A stretch of 64,000 bases of DNA from Ramlibacter sp. PS4R-6 (GTDB lineage: Bacteria > Pseudomonadota > Gammaproteobacteria > Burkholderiales > Burkholderiaceae_C): assembly GCF_037572775.1 (NCBI RefSeq), contig NZ_JBBHKA010000001.1, positions 2,170,001-2,234,000 on the forward strand, read 5' to 3'. The notes under the pieces were generated by a model that saw only the letters and a list, made by a program, of their open reading frames with translations, searched no databases and was not told where the DNA came from. Below are positions 7,787 to 16,239 of the stretch, piece by piece (within the stretch, counting starts at the first letter, position 1; the number at the start of each line of letters is the position of its first letter). The position numbers and the translations under genes were made by a program.

Positions 7787-8661
7787 AGGGCTGGAGCGAC
7801 AAGGCCGAGCGCGGCAGCGTGTGGCTGATGCGCCTCATCGTGTGGCTGGCGCGCGCCGGCGGCAGGCCGCTGTGCCGCGCGCTGCTGTTCCCGATCGTCG
7901 CGTACTTCGTCGTGACGGATGCGACGGCTCGCCGCGCCTCGTCGGACTTCCTCTCAGCCGTCTACGGACGCCCCGCGCGCCTGCGCGACGTCTTCCGGCA
8001 CATCTATGCCTTCGCGACGACCTTGCTCGACCGCGTCTACATGGCCACGGGCGATTTCGACCGCTTCGAGGTCAGCATCCACGGCTTGCCGCTGCTGGAC
8101 GAAGCCCTGAAGCGCGGGAACGGCTGCATGCTGCTCGGCTCGCACCTGGGCAGCTTCGACCTGCTGATGCTCGCCAACCGCGCCATGGACGGGCGTGAAG
8201 TCCACGTGATGATGCGCGTCGACCCGCGCGCCCGCCTGCGGCGCATCGCGGGCATCGTGGACGACGGCATGAAGCTGATCCCGCTCGGGCAGGCGGACTG
8301 CTACCTGCGCGCATACGACGCGCTGGCGGAGGGCGGCATCGTGTGCATCCTGGCCGACCGCGTCGATGGCGGGGCCGCCGCCGCGCGCGCGAGCTTCCTG
8401 TCGCACAGCGCGCCGCTGCCGCTGGCGCCGCACGTGCTGGCGGCGCGCAGCCAGGCGGCCGTGCTGCTTTGCTTCGGCCTCTTCGAAGGCGGCAACCGCT
8501 ACCGCATCGAGTTCGTGGAGTTCCGTGCGACGGCCGCGCGGGGCAGCCGCGGCGCCGCGCTGCAGCCCGCGGTGGACCACTACGCGGCGGTGCTGGAGTC
8601 GTACGCGCGGCGCTATCCTCTGAACTGGTTCAACTTCTACCCCTACTGGACGGCCGAATGA
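7783..8661 (+). CDS. LpxL/HtrB-type acyltransferase
   Basis: The 292-residue protein has the lysophospholipid acyltransferase pattern: LGSHLGSFDLL near residue 123 matches the H-x4-D/E catalytic motif. An N-terminal hydrophobic stretch (about 28-46) suggests membrane association, and the C-terminal NWFNFYPYW is typical of LpxL-like proteins. In APE systems an acyltransferase of this type is thought to join the polyene chain to a lipid or sugar anchor. It overlaps both neighbours by 4 nt. Separate glycosyltransferase and acyltransferase genes are present here rather than one fused protein. Confidence 0.87.
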   Translation: MKGWSDKAERGSVWLMRLIVWLARAGGRPLCRALLFPIVAYFVVTDATARRASSDFLSAVYGRPARLRDVFRHIYAFATTLLDRVYMATGDFDRFEVSIHGLPLLDEALKRGNGCMLLGSHLGSFDLLMLANRAMDGREVHVMMRVDPRARLRRIAGIVDDGMKLIPLGQADCYLRAYDALAEGGIVCILADRVDGGAAAARASFLSHSAPLPLAPHVLAARSQAAVLLCFGLFEGGNRYRIEFVEFRATAARGSRGAALQPAVDHYAAVLESYARRYPLNWFNFYPYWTAE

Positions 8662-9224
8662 GCTCCTGGCGCTTCCCCCGCGCCGCTTGCGCGCTGCTGC
8701 TGCTGCTCGCAGGGCCCGCCTGGGCCCTGACGATGCCCGAGCTGCAGCGCCAGCTTCAGGCCGCGGCCGGCCGCACGGTGGCGTTCGACGAGGAGCGCGA
8801 GTCGCCCTGGCTCGCTTCGCCGGTCTTCTCCAAGGGCACCATGCGCTCGACGCCGGATGCGCTCGAGAAGCGAATCGAAACGCCGCACCGCGAGACCTGG
8901 CGCTTGCTCGCCGACCGCATCGAATGGACGGGCGGCGAGCCGGCCGCACGCAAGGAAATCCTGTTCACGCAAGCGCCCGCCCTGGCGCCCATCGCCGACC
9001 TCATGCGAAACATCGTGGCCGGCGACTTCGCTTCGCTCGACCGCGACTTCCGCATCGAGCTCAGCGGCGATGCGAACGCGTGGCGCGTGAAGCTGTCGCC
9101 GCGCCAGGCGAAGGTCTCGCGTGCGCTGGCCGGTGTCGAGCTGCAAGGCGCGGCCGGCCGCGTGCAGGTCATCGTCGTCAACGAAACCAACGGCCAGCGC
9201 ACCACCACGCGCCTGGCCTACTGA
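8658..9224 (+). CDS. LolA-like periplasmic carrier
   Basis: The 188-residue protein begins with a signal peptide (hydrophobic residues about 9-24, cleavage probably after PAWA). The mature part has the beta-rich LolA-like pattern, with ETPHRETWRLLADRIEW and VIVVNETNGQRTTTRLAY. LolA-fold proteins shield lipid groups across the periplasm; ApeM-type LolA homologues occur in APE clusters. Together with the ABC exporter downstream it could carry the finished product to the outer membrane. The start overlaps the acyltransferase gene by 4 nt. Confidence 0.83.
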   Translation: MSSWRFPRAACALLLLLAGPAWALTMPELQRQLQAAAGRTVAFDEERESPWLASPVFSKGTMRSTPDALEKRIETPHRETWRLLADRIEWTGGEPAARKEILFTQAPALAPIADLMRNIVAGDFASLDRDFRIELSGDANAWRVKLSPRQAKVSRALAGVELQGAAGRVQVIVVNETNGQRTTTRLAY

Positions 9225-9235
9225 AACGCAACACC

Positions 9236-10315
9236 ATGCCCCTGTACGACAAAGACCCGTTGACGGCGCTGGAGGCCATCAGCGCGGCCCAATGGCTCGC
9301 CTTCGCGCCGCTGGCCTTCCAGGCGACCGCCGTCATGCGCGACCGCGGCATCCTCGCCGCGCTGGCCGGCGGTGACGCAGCGGCGCGCGAAGGCATGACG
9401 ATCGATGACGTGGCGAAGGCGACCGGGACGTCGGAGTACGCGACGCGCGTGCTGCTCGAAGCCGCGCTCGGCCTGCGCATCGTCTGGCGCCGCGAAGGCC
9501 GTTACTTTCTCGGCAAGCTGGGCCGCTTCCTGGTCGACGACGAGATGACGCGGGTGAATTTCGACTTCACGCGCGACGTCTGCTACCTGGCGGCCGCGCA
9601 CCTGGGCGAATCGCTGGCCGAGGGCCGGCCTGCGGGACTGAAGGAGCTGGGCCCCTGGCCCACGCTGTACGAAGGCCTGTCGGTGATGCCCGAGCCCGCG
9701 CGCGCCAGCTGGCATGCGTTCGACCACTTCTACTCCGATGCGGCTTTCCCCGCGGCCTGCGCGCGCCTCGCGAAAGCGCCGCCGAAGCGGCTCCTCGACA
9801 TCGGCTGCAACACCGGCAAGTGGGCCGAGCAGTGCCTGTCGCGCCTGCCGGGCCTGGAGGTGGGCCTCGTCGACCTGCCGCCGCAGCTCGAGCGGGCGCG
9901 CGCGCGCCTGGCGAACGCAGGCCTTGCGGAGCGCGCGCAGCTGCATCCGCTCGACCTGCTCGACCCGGATGGGGCGCTGCCCCGCGGCTACGACCTCATC
10001 TGGATGAGCCAGTTCCTCGACTGCTTCTCCGAGGAGCAGATCGTGGGCATCCTCGCCAAGGCGCGCGAGGCGCTCGCGCCTGGCGGCCGCATCTGGGTGC
10101 TGGAATTGTTCTGGGACCGCCAGCGCTTCGAAGCCGCGGCGTTCAGCCTGCAGCAGACGTCGCTGTATTTCAGCTGCGTCGCCAACGGCAACAGCCAGAT
10201 GTACGACTCGTCCCTGTTCCTGGCCCTGGTGCAGCGCGCGGGGCTGGAGGTCGCCGAACTCACCGACGGTGTCGGTGGCTACCACACGCTGCTCGAATGC
10301 CGCCCCGCCGGCTGA
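9236..10315 (+). CDS. SAM-dependent O-methyltransferase-like protein
   Basis: The 359-residue protein has an N-terminal winged-helix dimerisation-type region (DVAKATGTSEYATRVLLEAA, about 65-84) and a Rossmann methyltransferase domain. That domain carries LLDIGCNTGKWAEQCL (motif I, near 185) and EALAPGGRIWVLE near 280. This layout fits class I small-molecule O/C-methyltransferases. In the operon it could methylate the aryl head group or the chain, which is inference. It lies 11 nt after the LolA-like gene and just before the ketosynthase. Confidence 0.87.
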   Translation: MPLYDKDPLTALEAISAAQWLAFAPLAFQATAVMRDRGILAALAGGDAAAREGMTIDDVAKATGTSEYATRVLLEAALGLRIVWRREGRYFLGKLGRFLVDDEMTRVNFDFTRDVCYLAAAHLGESLAEGRPAGLKELGPWPTLYEGLSVMPEPARASWHAFDHFYSDAAFPAACARLAKAPPKRLLDIGCNTGKWAEQCLSRLPGLEVGLVDLPPQLERARARLANAGLAERAQLHPLDLLDPDGALPRGYDLIWMSQFLDCFSEEQIVGILAKAREALAPGGRIWVLELFWDRQRFEAAAFSLQQTSLYFSCVANGNSQMYDSSLFLALVQRAGLEVAELTDGVGGYHTLLECRPAG

Positions 10316-10320
10316 ACGAC

Positions 10321-11493
10321 ATGCTGGGCATCGCCGCATCCACCATCGTGCACCCCGCGGGCCACGGCGCGGCCGCGCTCTGGCAAGCGGTGTCGCGCGG
10401 GGAAAGCGCGCTGCGCAGCGGTGCGGTGGACTGGTGCGAGCTGCCGTGCTGGCTCGGCGCCGTTCCCGGTGTCGACGATGACGCGCAGTTCGCGCACCTC
10501 GGCGCGTGGGACTGCCGCAACCTGCGGCTCGCCTGGCTGGCCTTGCGCGACCGCGCGTTCGCCGACGCGGTAACGGCTGCTGTCGCGGCGCATGGCGCGG
10601 CACGCGTGGGCCTCGTCCTGGGCACCAGCACGTCGGGCATTCGCAGCACCGAAGTCGCGTATGGCGCGCGCAAGGGCGACGGGCAGTGGCCCGCCAACTT
10701 CGACTACCGCCGCCACCATTCATTGGATGCGCTATGTCGCTACACCGCGCAAACGCTGGGCGTCGAAGGGCCGATGGCCACGATCTCCACTGCATGCTCG
10801 TCGAGCGCCAAGGTGTTCCTCACCGCGCAACGCTGGATCGAAGCGGGCTTGGTGGACGCTGCCGTCGTCGGCGGCGCCGACAGCCTGTGCCTGTCGACTT
10901 TGCACGGCTTCGACTCGCTGCAACTGCTGTCCGACGACGTGTGCCGGCCCTTCGATGCCGGGCGCAAGGGCATCTCGATCGGTGAGGCGGCGGGGTTCGC
11001 GTTGCTCACACGCGCGCCTTCGCGCATCGTCTTCGCGGGCGGCGGCGAGTCGAGCGACGCCTGGCACATGTCGACCCCGCATCCCGAAGGCCGGGGCGCG
11101 CAGGCCGCCATGCAGATGGCGCTGGACGCCGCGGGCTTGCGTGCGAGCGACGTGGGTTACGTCAACGCGCATGGCACCGCCACGCCGGCCAACGACAGTT
11201 CCGAGTCGGCGGCCCTGCGCGCCGTGTTCGGCGCCGGCACGGTGCCCGTGTCCTCGACGAAGGGTGTCACGGGCCATACGCTGGGCGCGGCTGGCATCGT
11301 CGAGGCGCTCGTCAGCGTGCTGGCGCTGGAGCACCAGGCCCTGCCGCCATCCGCGAACCTGCGCGAGGCGGACGACCAACTCGGCGTCAACGTCGTGAAG
11401 CAGGGCGCCGCGGCGCCCATCCGGCACGCGATGTCCAACAGCTTCGGGTTCGGCGGCAGCAATTGTTCGCTGGTCTTCAGCCGGGCGGACTGA
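10321..11493 (+). CDS. Beta-ketoacyl-ACP synthase (KS, ApeO-like)
   Basis: The 390-residue condensing enzyme has a full catalytic triad: Cys159 in STACSSSAK, His284 in NAHGTATP and His319 in GVTGHTLGAAG. It would extend the acyl chain with malonyl units. The next gene encodes a chain-length-factor-like partner, matching the KS:CLF heterodimer (ApeO:ApeC) of characterised APE systems. Only this one active KS is seen; known systems often carry an additional KS (ApeR). The ATG at 10321 was chosen because the KS fold begins there with MLGIAASTIVHPAGHG. Confidence 0.93.
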   Translation: MLGIAASTIVHPAGHGAAALWQAVSRGESALRSGAVDWCELPCWLGAVPGVDDDAQFAHLGAWDCRNLRLAWLALRDRAFADAVTAAVAAHGAARVGLVLGTSTSGIRSTEVAYGARKGDGQWPANFDYRRHHSLDALCRYTAQTLGVEGPMATISTACSSSAKVFLTAQRWIEAGLVDAAVVGGADSLCLSTLHGFDSLQLLSDDVCRPFDAGRKGISIGEAAGFALLTRAPSRIVFAGGGESSDAWHMSTPHPEGRGAQAAMQMALDAAGLRASDVGYVNAHGTATPANDSSESAALRAVFGAGTVPVSSTKGVTGHTLGAAGIVEALVSVLALEHQALPPSANLREADDQLGVNVVKQGAAAPIRHAMSNSFGFGGSNCSLVFSRAD

Positions 11494-11494
11494 C

Positions 11495-12301
11495 GTGGCC
11501 GAGTTCGACTTCTTCCTGTATGCGGCGGCGGTGCTCGCGCCCGGGCTGTCGTCGCTGGCGCAGCTTCGCGCCATTGCGTCGGGCGCAGAGGCCTATGCGC
11601 ATGCGCCGCTGGCATTGCCCGCGCCCGCCATGCTGCCCGCGCAGGAGCGCAGGCGGGCCAGCCAGGCCGTGCGCCTGGTCCTCGCATGCATCGAACAGGC
11701 GCTGCAAGGCTCCCCGTTCCCGGCGGCGACGCTGCGGCCCGTGTTCGCGGCGGACGAAGGCACCGGCGAGGTGAGCGTGCAAATGCTGGAAGCGCTCGCG
11801 ACGACGCGCCAGGTCTCGCCCCTCGTGTTCTCGAACTCGGTGCTCAATGCGCCATCGGGCTACTTCTCGATCGCGTGGGGCAATCGCGAACCGGCGACCG
11901 TGGTGAGCCTGGGGCTGGAGAGCTTCGCGAGCGGCCTGCTGTGCGCCGTCGTCGAGGCGCGCGCCACGGGCGCCCCGGTCTTGCTCGTGAATTACGATCC
12001 CGTGATGACCGCGCCCATGAACGAGCAGCTCCCCATCGCCGATGCGATGGCCAGCGCGTGGGTCATCGGCTGCGGCCCATCGGAAGTTTCGGCGCTCGCA
12101 TCGTTCAGCGTAGCGCTCGACGCACGCGGCGATGCTCAAGCATCGGCACTGCCGGACTGGATGCCCGCGCCATGGTCGCAGCAGGCGAGCGCCGCCGGCG
12201 TCGCGGCTCTGGCGCTGCTCGAATCGCCCGCGGGCACGCAGCGGCGGTTGCCCCTGGGCGCGCAGATGCTCACCTTGCGCCGCCAGGAGATTCCGGCATG
12301 A
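11495..12301 (+). CDS. Chain-length-factor-like beta-ketoacyl synthase (ApeC-like)
   Basis: The 268-residue protein resembles the short ketoacyl-synt_2 family. SPLVFSNSVLNAPSGYFSIA near residue 109 and VVSLGLESFASGLL near 136 match the KS fold, but the catalytic Cys position holds no cysteine. That is expected of a chain-length factor, which pairs with an active KS and helps set chain length. The GTG start is 1 nt after the KS stop, which is normal for KS/CLF pairs. The end overlaps the next gene by 4 nt. Confidence 0.87.
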   Translation: MAEFDFFLYAAAVLAPGLSSLAQLRAIASGAEAYAHAPLALPAPAMLPAQERRRASQAVRLVLACIEQALQGSPFPAATLRPVFAADEGTGEVSVQMLEALATTRQVSPLVFSNSVLNAPSGYFSIAWGNREPATVVSLGLESFASGLLCAVVEARATGAPVLLVNYDPVMTAPMNEQLPIADAMASAWVIGCGPSEVSALASFSVALDARGDAQASALPDWMPAPWSQQASAAGVAALALLESPAGTQRRLPLGAQMLTLRRQEIPA

Positions 12302-12723
12302 AGCTCGACCGCGCGACGATCGAACGGCTGGTGCCGCAGACGGGGACGATGTGCCTGCTCGACGCCGTCAGCCAGTGGAACGCGGGCAGCATCGTGTGCA
12401 CCGCCGATGCGCCGGGGTCCGACCATCCGCTCGCGCGCGACGAGCACGTGCCGGCGATCGCGTCGTGCGAATACGCCGCGCAGGCGGCGGCGATCCACGG
12501 TGCGCTGATCGAACATGCGCTGGCGCCACGCGCCGGCATGCTCGCCAAGCTGATGGACATCGAGCTGCATGCGCCCGGCTTCCCCGCCGGCGAGCCGGTG
12601 CGCGTGCGCGCCGAGATGCTCAGCCGCGTCGCGGCCGGTTGCCTCTATTCGTTCCAGGTCAGCGCGGGCGAAAGCCCGGTTTGCGACGGCCGGCTGATGG
12701 TCGTCTTCGGGGCGCCGGCATGA
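12298..12723 (+). CDS. Hotdog-fold dehydratase partner (ApeP-like)
   Basis: The 141-residue protein begins with ERLVPQTGTMCLLDAVSQW, the pattern of the 3-hydroxylacyl-ACP dehydratase family in APE and flexirubin-type clusters. SCEYAAQAAAIHG near residue 60 fits the central hotdog helix. It is likely the second subunit of the dehydratase pair with the protein from 7469. It overlaps both neighbours by 4 nt. Confidence 0.87.
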   Translation: MKLDRATIERLVPQTGTMCLLDAVSQWNAGSIVCTADAPGSDHPLARDEHVPAIASCEYAAQAAAIHGALIEHALAPRAGMLAKLMDIELHAPGFPAGEPVRVRAEMLSRVAAGCLYSFQVSAGESPVCDGRLMVVFGAPA

Positions 12724-13448
12724 CGGCGCGGCGGCGGGCCCTCGTGACCGGCGGCAGCGGCGCCATCGGCGCTGCGATCTGCCGCGCACTCGCGGCCGGC
12801 GGCGCCGACGTGATCGTGCATGCCAACCAGGGACTGGATCGCGCGCAGGCGCTGGCGCAGGAGCTGCGAGCAGCGGGCGCGCAGGCCGAAGCGGTAGCCT
12901 TCGACTTGCGCGATGCGCAAGCGGTGCGGCAAGGGATCGAGGGCATCCTCGCCGGCGGCGCCGTGCAAGTCCTCGTGAACAATGCGGGCCGCCACCGCGA
13001 CGCACTCATGGCCGGCATGGACGACGACACGTGGCACGAGGTGATCGACACCAACCTGAACGGCTTCTTCCGCGTCACCCAGCCGCTGCTGTTGCCGATG
13101 GTGCGCACGCGCTGGGGCCGCATCATCGCCATCGGCTCCGTGGCGGGGCAGGCGGGCAACCGCGGGCAGTCCAACTACGCGGCGGCCAAGGCGGGGTTGC
13201 AGGCGGCATGCAAGTCGCTGGCGATGGAAGTCGCGAACCGCGGCATCACCGTCAACGTGGTGTCGCCCGGCGTGATCGACACGGGGATGGCCGAGGCCGC
13301 GTTTCCCCCGGAGAGAATCCAGGCGCTGGTCCCTTCGGGGCGCGCGGGGCGACCGGAGGAAGTGGCGGCTGTCGTCGCGTTCCTCGCATCCGATGCCGCG
13401 AGCTACGTGACGGGGCAGGTGATCGGGGTCAACGGGGGGCTGTACTGA
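12720..13448 (+). CDS. 3-ketoacyl-ACP reductase (FabG-like, ApeQ-like)
   Basis: The 242-residue SDR has the cofactor motif TGGSGAIGAAI (about 10-20), VNNAG near 90, catalytic Ser in GSVAGQAGN near 140 and Y-x3-K in NYAAAKAG near 155. It would reduce the 3-keto group of each new chain unit with NADPH. It overlaps the dehydratase gene by 4 nt. Sequence alone does not separate it from housekeeping FabG; operon position does. Confidence 0.9.
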   Translation: MTARRRALVTGGSGAIGAAICRALAAGGADVIVHANQGLDRAQALAQELRAAGAQAEAVAFDLRDAQAVRQGIEGILAGGAVQVLVNNAGRHRDALMAGMDDDTWHEVIDTNLNGFFRVTQPLLLPMVRTRWGRIIAIGSVAGQAGNRGQSNYAAAKAGLQAACKSLAMEVANRGITVNVVSPGVIDTGMAEAAFPPERIQALVPSGRAGRPEEVAAVVAFLASDAASYVTGQVIGVNGGLY

Positions 13449-13450
13449 GC

Positions 13451-14293
13451 ATGCAATTCGAATCCGGCGACAACGCGGCCGCGCAGTGGGACGGCGCGTG
13501 GATCGCGATCCCCGCCTTCCAGGAAGCAGGGACGATCCGCGAGCTGGCACGCGGCGCGCTGGCCCTGTGCCCGCGCGTGATCGTCGTGGACGACGGCTCG
13601 AGCGACGGCACGCGCGAACAGCTCGCCGGCCTGCCGGTGACGCTGTTGGCCCACGAGAGTAACCAGGGCAAGGCGGCCAGCCTGTGCACGGCGTTCGCGC
13701 ATGCGCTGCAGCAGGGCGCGCGCTGCGTCGTCACGCTCGACGGCGACGGGCAGCACGATCCCGCCGACGCGCCTTACCTCATGGCGGCCTGGCAACGCGA
13801 TCCGTCGAACATCGTGATCGGCTCGCGGCTGCACGACCGCAGCCAGTTCCCGCCGGCGCGCTACCGCGCCAACAGGTTCGCGTGCTTCTGGATCTCGTGG
13901 GCCGCGGGCCATCCCATCGCCGATTCGCAATCGGGTTTCCGCATCTATCCCGCCGAGGTGATGCGGCTCGCGCTGGCGCGCGTGCACGGCAGCCGTTTCA
14001 CGTTCGAAAGCGAGATCCTCATCGAGGCCGCGGCGCGGGGCCATCGCACGCTGGCCGTCGCCATCCCGGGGCGCTACCCGGTGCAGGCGCGCGCCAGCCA
14101 TTTCCGCCCCGTCATCGACATCGCCAAGATCGTGATCATGGTCGCGGGGCGCCTGCTCGCGCAGGGGATGGCGCCGCTGGGCCTGTGGCGCAGCCTGCAC
14201 CAGCCGGTGGTGCTGCCGGGCCGGCGCGGCACCGGCGAAGCGCCGGATCGCGCCCAGCATGCGGCGAACGCGCCGAAAGCACCGGTGCAATGA
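13451..14293 (+). CDS. Family 2 glycosyltransferase
   Basis: The 280-residue GT-A enzyme shows IPAFQEAGTI near residue 20, VVDDGSSDGT near 46 and the D-x-D metal site LDGDGQHDP near 98, like dolichyl-phosphate-mannose synthase-type enzymes. No C-terminal membrane helices are evident, though a weak hydrophobic stretch lies near 225-240. It may glycosylate the polyene or its lipid anchor. Some APE clusters carry a glycosyltransferase fused to the acyltransferase; here the two are separate genes far apart in the operon. Confidence 0.87.
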   Translation: MQFESGDNAAAQWDGAWIAIPAFQEAGTIRELARGALALCPRVIVVDDGSSDGTREQLAGLPVTLLAHESNQGKAASLCTAFAHALQQGARCVVTLDGDGQHDPADAPYLMAAWQRDPSNIVIGSRLHDRSQFPPARYRANRFACFWISWAAGHPIADSQSGFRIYPAEVMRLALARVHGSRFTFESEILIEAAARGHRTLAVAIPGRYPVQARASHFRPVIDIAKIVIMVAGRLLAQGMAPLGLWRSLHQPVVLPGRRGTGEAPDRAQHAANAPKAPVQ

Positions 14294-15021
14294 CCGAGAC
14301 CGTGCTCGCCGCCGAGCAGTTGCGCTACACCTATCCCGGCCGCACCGAGCCGGCGCTGCGGCAGGTTGACCTGCACCTGTCGCGCGGCCAGGCCCTGGGC
14401 CTGCTCGGGCCGAACGGCTCGGGCAAGTCCACGCTGATCAGCCTGCTGGTGGGCCTGCGCAAGCCGCAGGCCGGCCGGATCGTCCACCGCGGGGGCAAGC
14501 CGTCGGTGGCGTGGGTGCCGCAGGAATATGCGTTCTACCCGGACCTCACCTGCGACGAGAACCTGCGCTTCTTCGCCGGGATGCTGGACCTGGCCGACGC
14601 GGAGCGATCCGTGCGTGTCGGCAAGGCCATCGAGGCGTGCATGCTGCAGGAGTTCGCCGCGCGCCGCGCGCGCGAGTGCTCGGGCGGCGTCCGCCGCCGC
14701 CTCAACCTGGCGATCGGCCTGCTGCAAAGCCCCGACGTCCTGCTGCTGGACGAACCGACCGTCGGCGTGGACCCGCAGTCGCGCGCCTTCCTGCTCGACC
14801 GCGTGCGCGACATGGCGGCGCAAGGGACCGCGGTCCTCTATGCGACGCATTACATGGAGGAGGTGAGCGCCGTGTGCTCGCACATCCTGCTGCTGGACCA
14901 CGGGCAGGTGCTCGCGAGCGGCGACCTGCCGACGCTGTTGCAGGCGCAAGGGCAGGGCGGTCCCTTCGCGGACCTCGAAGCCCTCTTCATGCACTACACG
15001 CAGCGGCGGCTGCGGGACTGA
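14290..15021 (+). CDS. ABC exporter ATP-binding protein
   Basis: The 243-residue ATPase has Walker A GPNGSGKS (about 38-45), Q-loop VPQEY near 77, signature ECSGGVRRR near 133-141 (in place of LSGGQ) and Walker B VLLLDEPT near 154. It resembles ABC-2 type drug/polysaccharide exporter ATPases. It overlaps the glycosyltransferase gene by 4 nt and precedes its permease by 9 nt, so it belongs to the operon. It replaces, in position, the MMPL-type exporter usual in APE clusters. Confidence 0.9.
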   Translation: MTETVLAAEQLRYTYPGRTEPALRQVDLHLSRGQALGLLGPNGSGKSTLISLLVGLRKPQAGRIVHRGGKPSVAWVPQEYAFYPDLTCDENLRFFAGMLDLADAERSVRVGKAIEACMLQEFAARRARECSGGVRRRLNLAIGLLQSPDVLLLDEPTVGVDPQSRAFLLDRVRDMAAQGTAVLYATHYMEEVSAVCSHILLLDHGQVLASGDLPTLLQAQGQGGPFADLEALFMHYTQRRLRD

Positions 15022-15030
15022 GGCGAGCGC

Positions 15031-16236
15031 ATGGGCCACACGTTCCGGCAAATGCTGCGCATCGCGGCGAAGGAATGGCAGCTGCTGCTGCGCAACCCGC
15101 ACGGGCTCGCGGTGCTGTTCCTGATGCCGGGCATCTTCGTGCTGGTGATGTCTTTCACGCTGAAGAACACCCTCATCCAGAAAATCGAGCTGCCGCGTGC
15201 GGGCTGGGTCGTCGAGGACCAGCGGCCCGCCGCTCGCCAGTGGGTCCGCGAATGGCTCGCGCAACATGGCGGGACGCAGTTCGCCTCGCGGCAGGAGCTG
15301 CGCGACGCGCTCAAGGCGCGCCGGGTCGAAGCCGGGGTGGTCGTACCGCCCACGCTCTTCGGCGCGGAGAACAGGCCCGATGCGTCCAAGCTGGAGATGT
15401 GGCTGGGCAACCTCGTGCAGCCTGCGGCCGCGGCGCGCTTGCGCACCGAGCTCACGTTCTCGCTGGTGCAGGTGCAGATGAAGGTGCTGGCGGCCAATGC
15501 GGGGCCCTTCGCCAGCGTGCTCGTCGACGGGACTTCAGGCGCGGACCTGCTCGCCAACGGCACGCCGGCGGTGCGCTACCTGTACGAGATCGAGTCGGGG
15601 CGCGCAATGACGGCCGTCCAGCAAAGCGTGCCGGCCTGGCTCGTGTTCGGCATGTTCTTCGTGGTGATCCCGATCGCGGGGGTCCTGATCCAGGAGCGCA
15701 ACGAAGGCACGCTCGATCGCCTGGCAACGCTTGGCGTGAGCGCGGATGCCATGCTGGGGGGCAAGCTGGCCGCGTTCGTGCTGCTCAACTGGGTCCAGCT
15801 CGCGTTCATGGTGCTCGTGGGCCGCTGGCTCGTGCCGCTGCTCGGCGGCGATGCGCTGCATCTCGATGTGTCGGTCCCCTGGTTCCTGCTCATCGTGCTG
15901 GCGACGAGTGCGGCGGCGGTGGCGCTGGCGTTGCTCATCGCCGCGTACACGCGCACCTTCGACCACGCCGCCGCGCTGGGTGGCGGCCTCAACGTCATCC
16001 TGGGGGCGATCGCCGGCGTGATGGTTCCGCGCATGCTCATGCCGCCGGGGCTGCAGCGCATCTCCGAGTGGTCGCCCATGGGCTGGGCGCTGGACGGCAT
16101 GCAATCCGTCTTCCTCGGCGACCCGACGCCGGGGCACATGTGGCCCCGGATCGGGCTGCTCGTGGCTTTCGCGGCCGTGTGCCTGGCGCTGTCGTGGCGC
16201 GCGCTGCGCCGGCGCCATCTCGGGCCGGCGGGTTGA
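15031..16236 (+). CDS. ABC-2 type permease
   Basis: The 401-residue permease has one N-terminal helix (about 26-44) and a large periplasmic loop (about 50-200). Five further membrane segments follow between about 205 and 390. This is the ABC-2/YhfA-like layout of exporter half-transporters with a big external domain. IPIAGVLIQERNEGTLDRLA near 210 is a family motif. With the ATPase encoded just upstream it probably exports the finished lipid-linked product or an intermediate. Last gene of the operon; it converges with the hydrolase gene, 3 nt apart. Confidence 0.88.
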   Translation: MGHTFRQMLRIAAKEWQLLLRNPHGLAVLFLMPGIFVLVMSFTLKNTLIQKIELPRAGWVVEDQRPAARQWVREWLAQHGGTQFASRQELRDALKARRVEAGVVVPPTLFGAENRPDASKLEMWLGNLVQPAAAARLRTELTFSLVQVQMKVLAANAGPFASVLVDGTSGADLLANGTPAVRYLYEIESGRAMTAVQQSVPAWLVFGMFFVVIPIAGVLIQERNEGTLDRLATLGVSADAMLGGKLAAFVLLNWVQLAFMVLVGRWLVPLLGGDALHLDVSVPWFLLIVLATSAAAVALALLIAAYTRTFDHAAALGGGLNVILGAIAGVMVPRMLMPPGLQRISEWSPMGWALDGMQSVFLGDPTPGHMWPRIGLLVAFAAVCLALSWRALRRRHLGPAG

Positions 16237-16239
16237 GCG

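Noticed and set aside
11495-12301. Degraded ketosynthase pseudogene
   Set aside because: Lack of the Cys and the short length are normal for chain-length factors paired with an active KS. The frame is intact and overlaps its neighbour.
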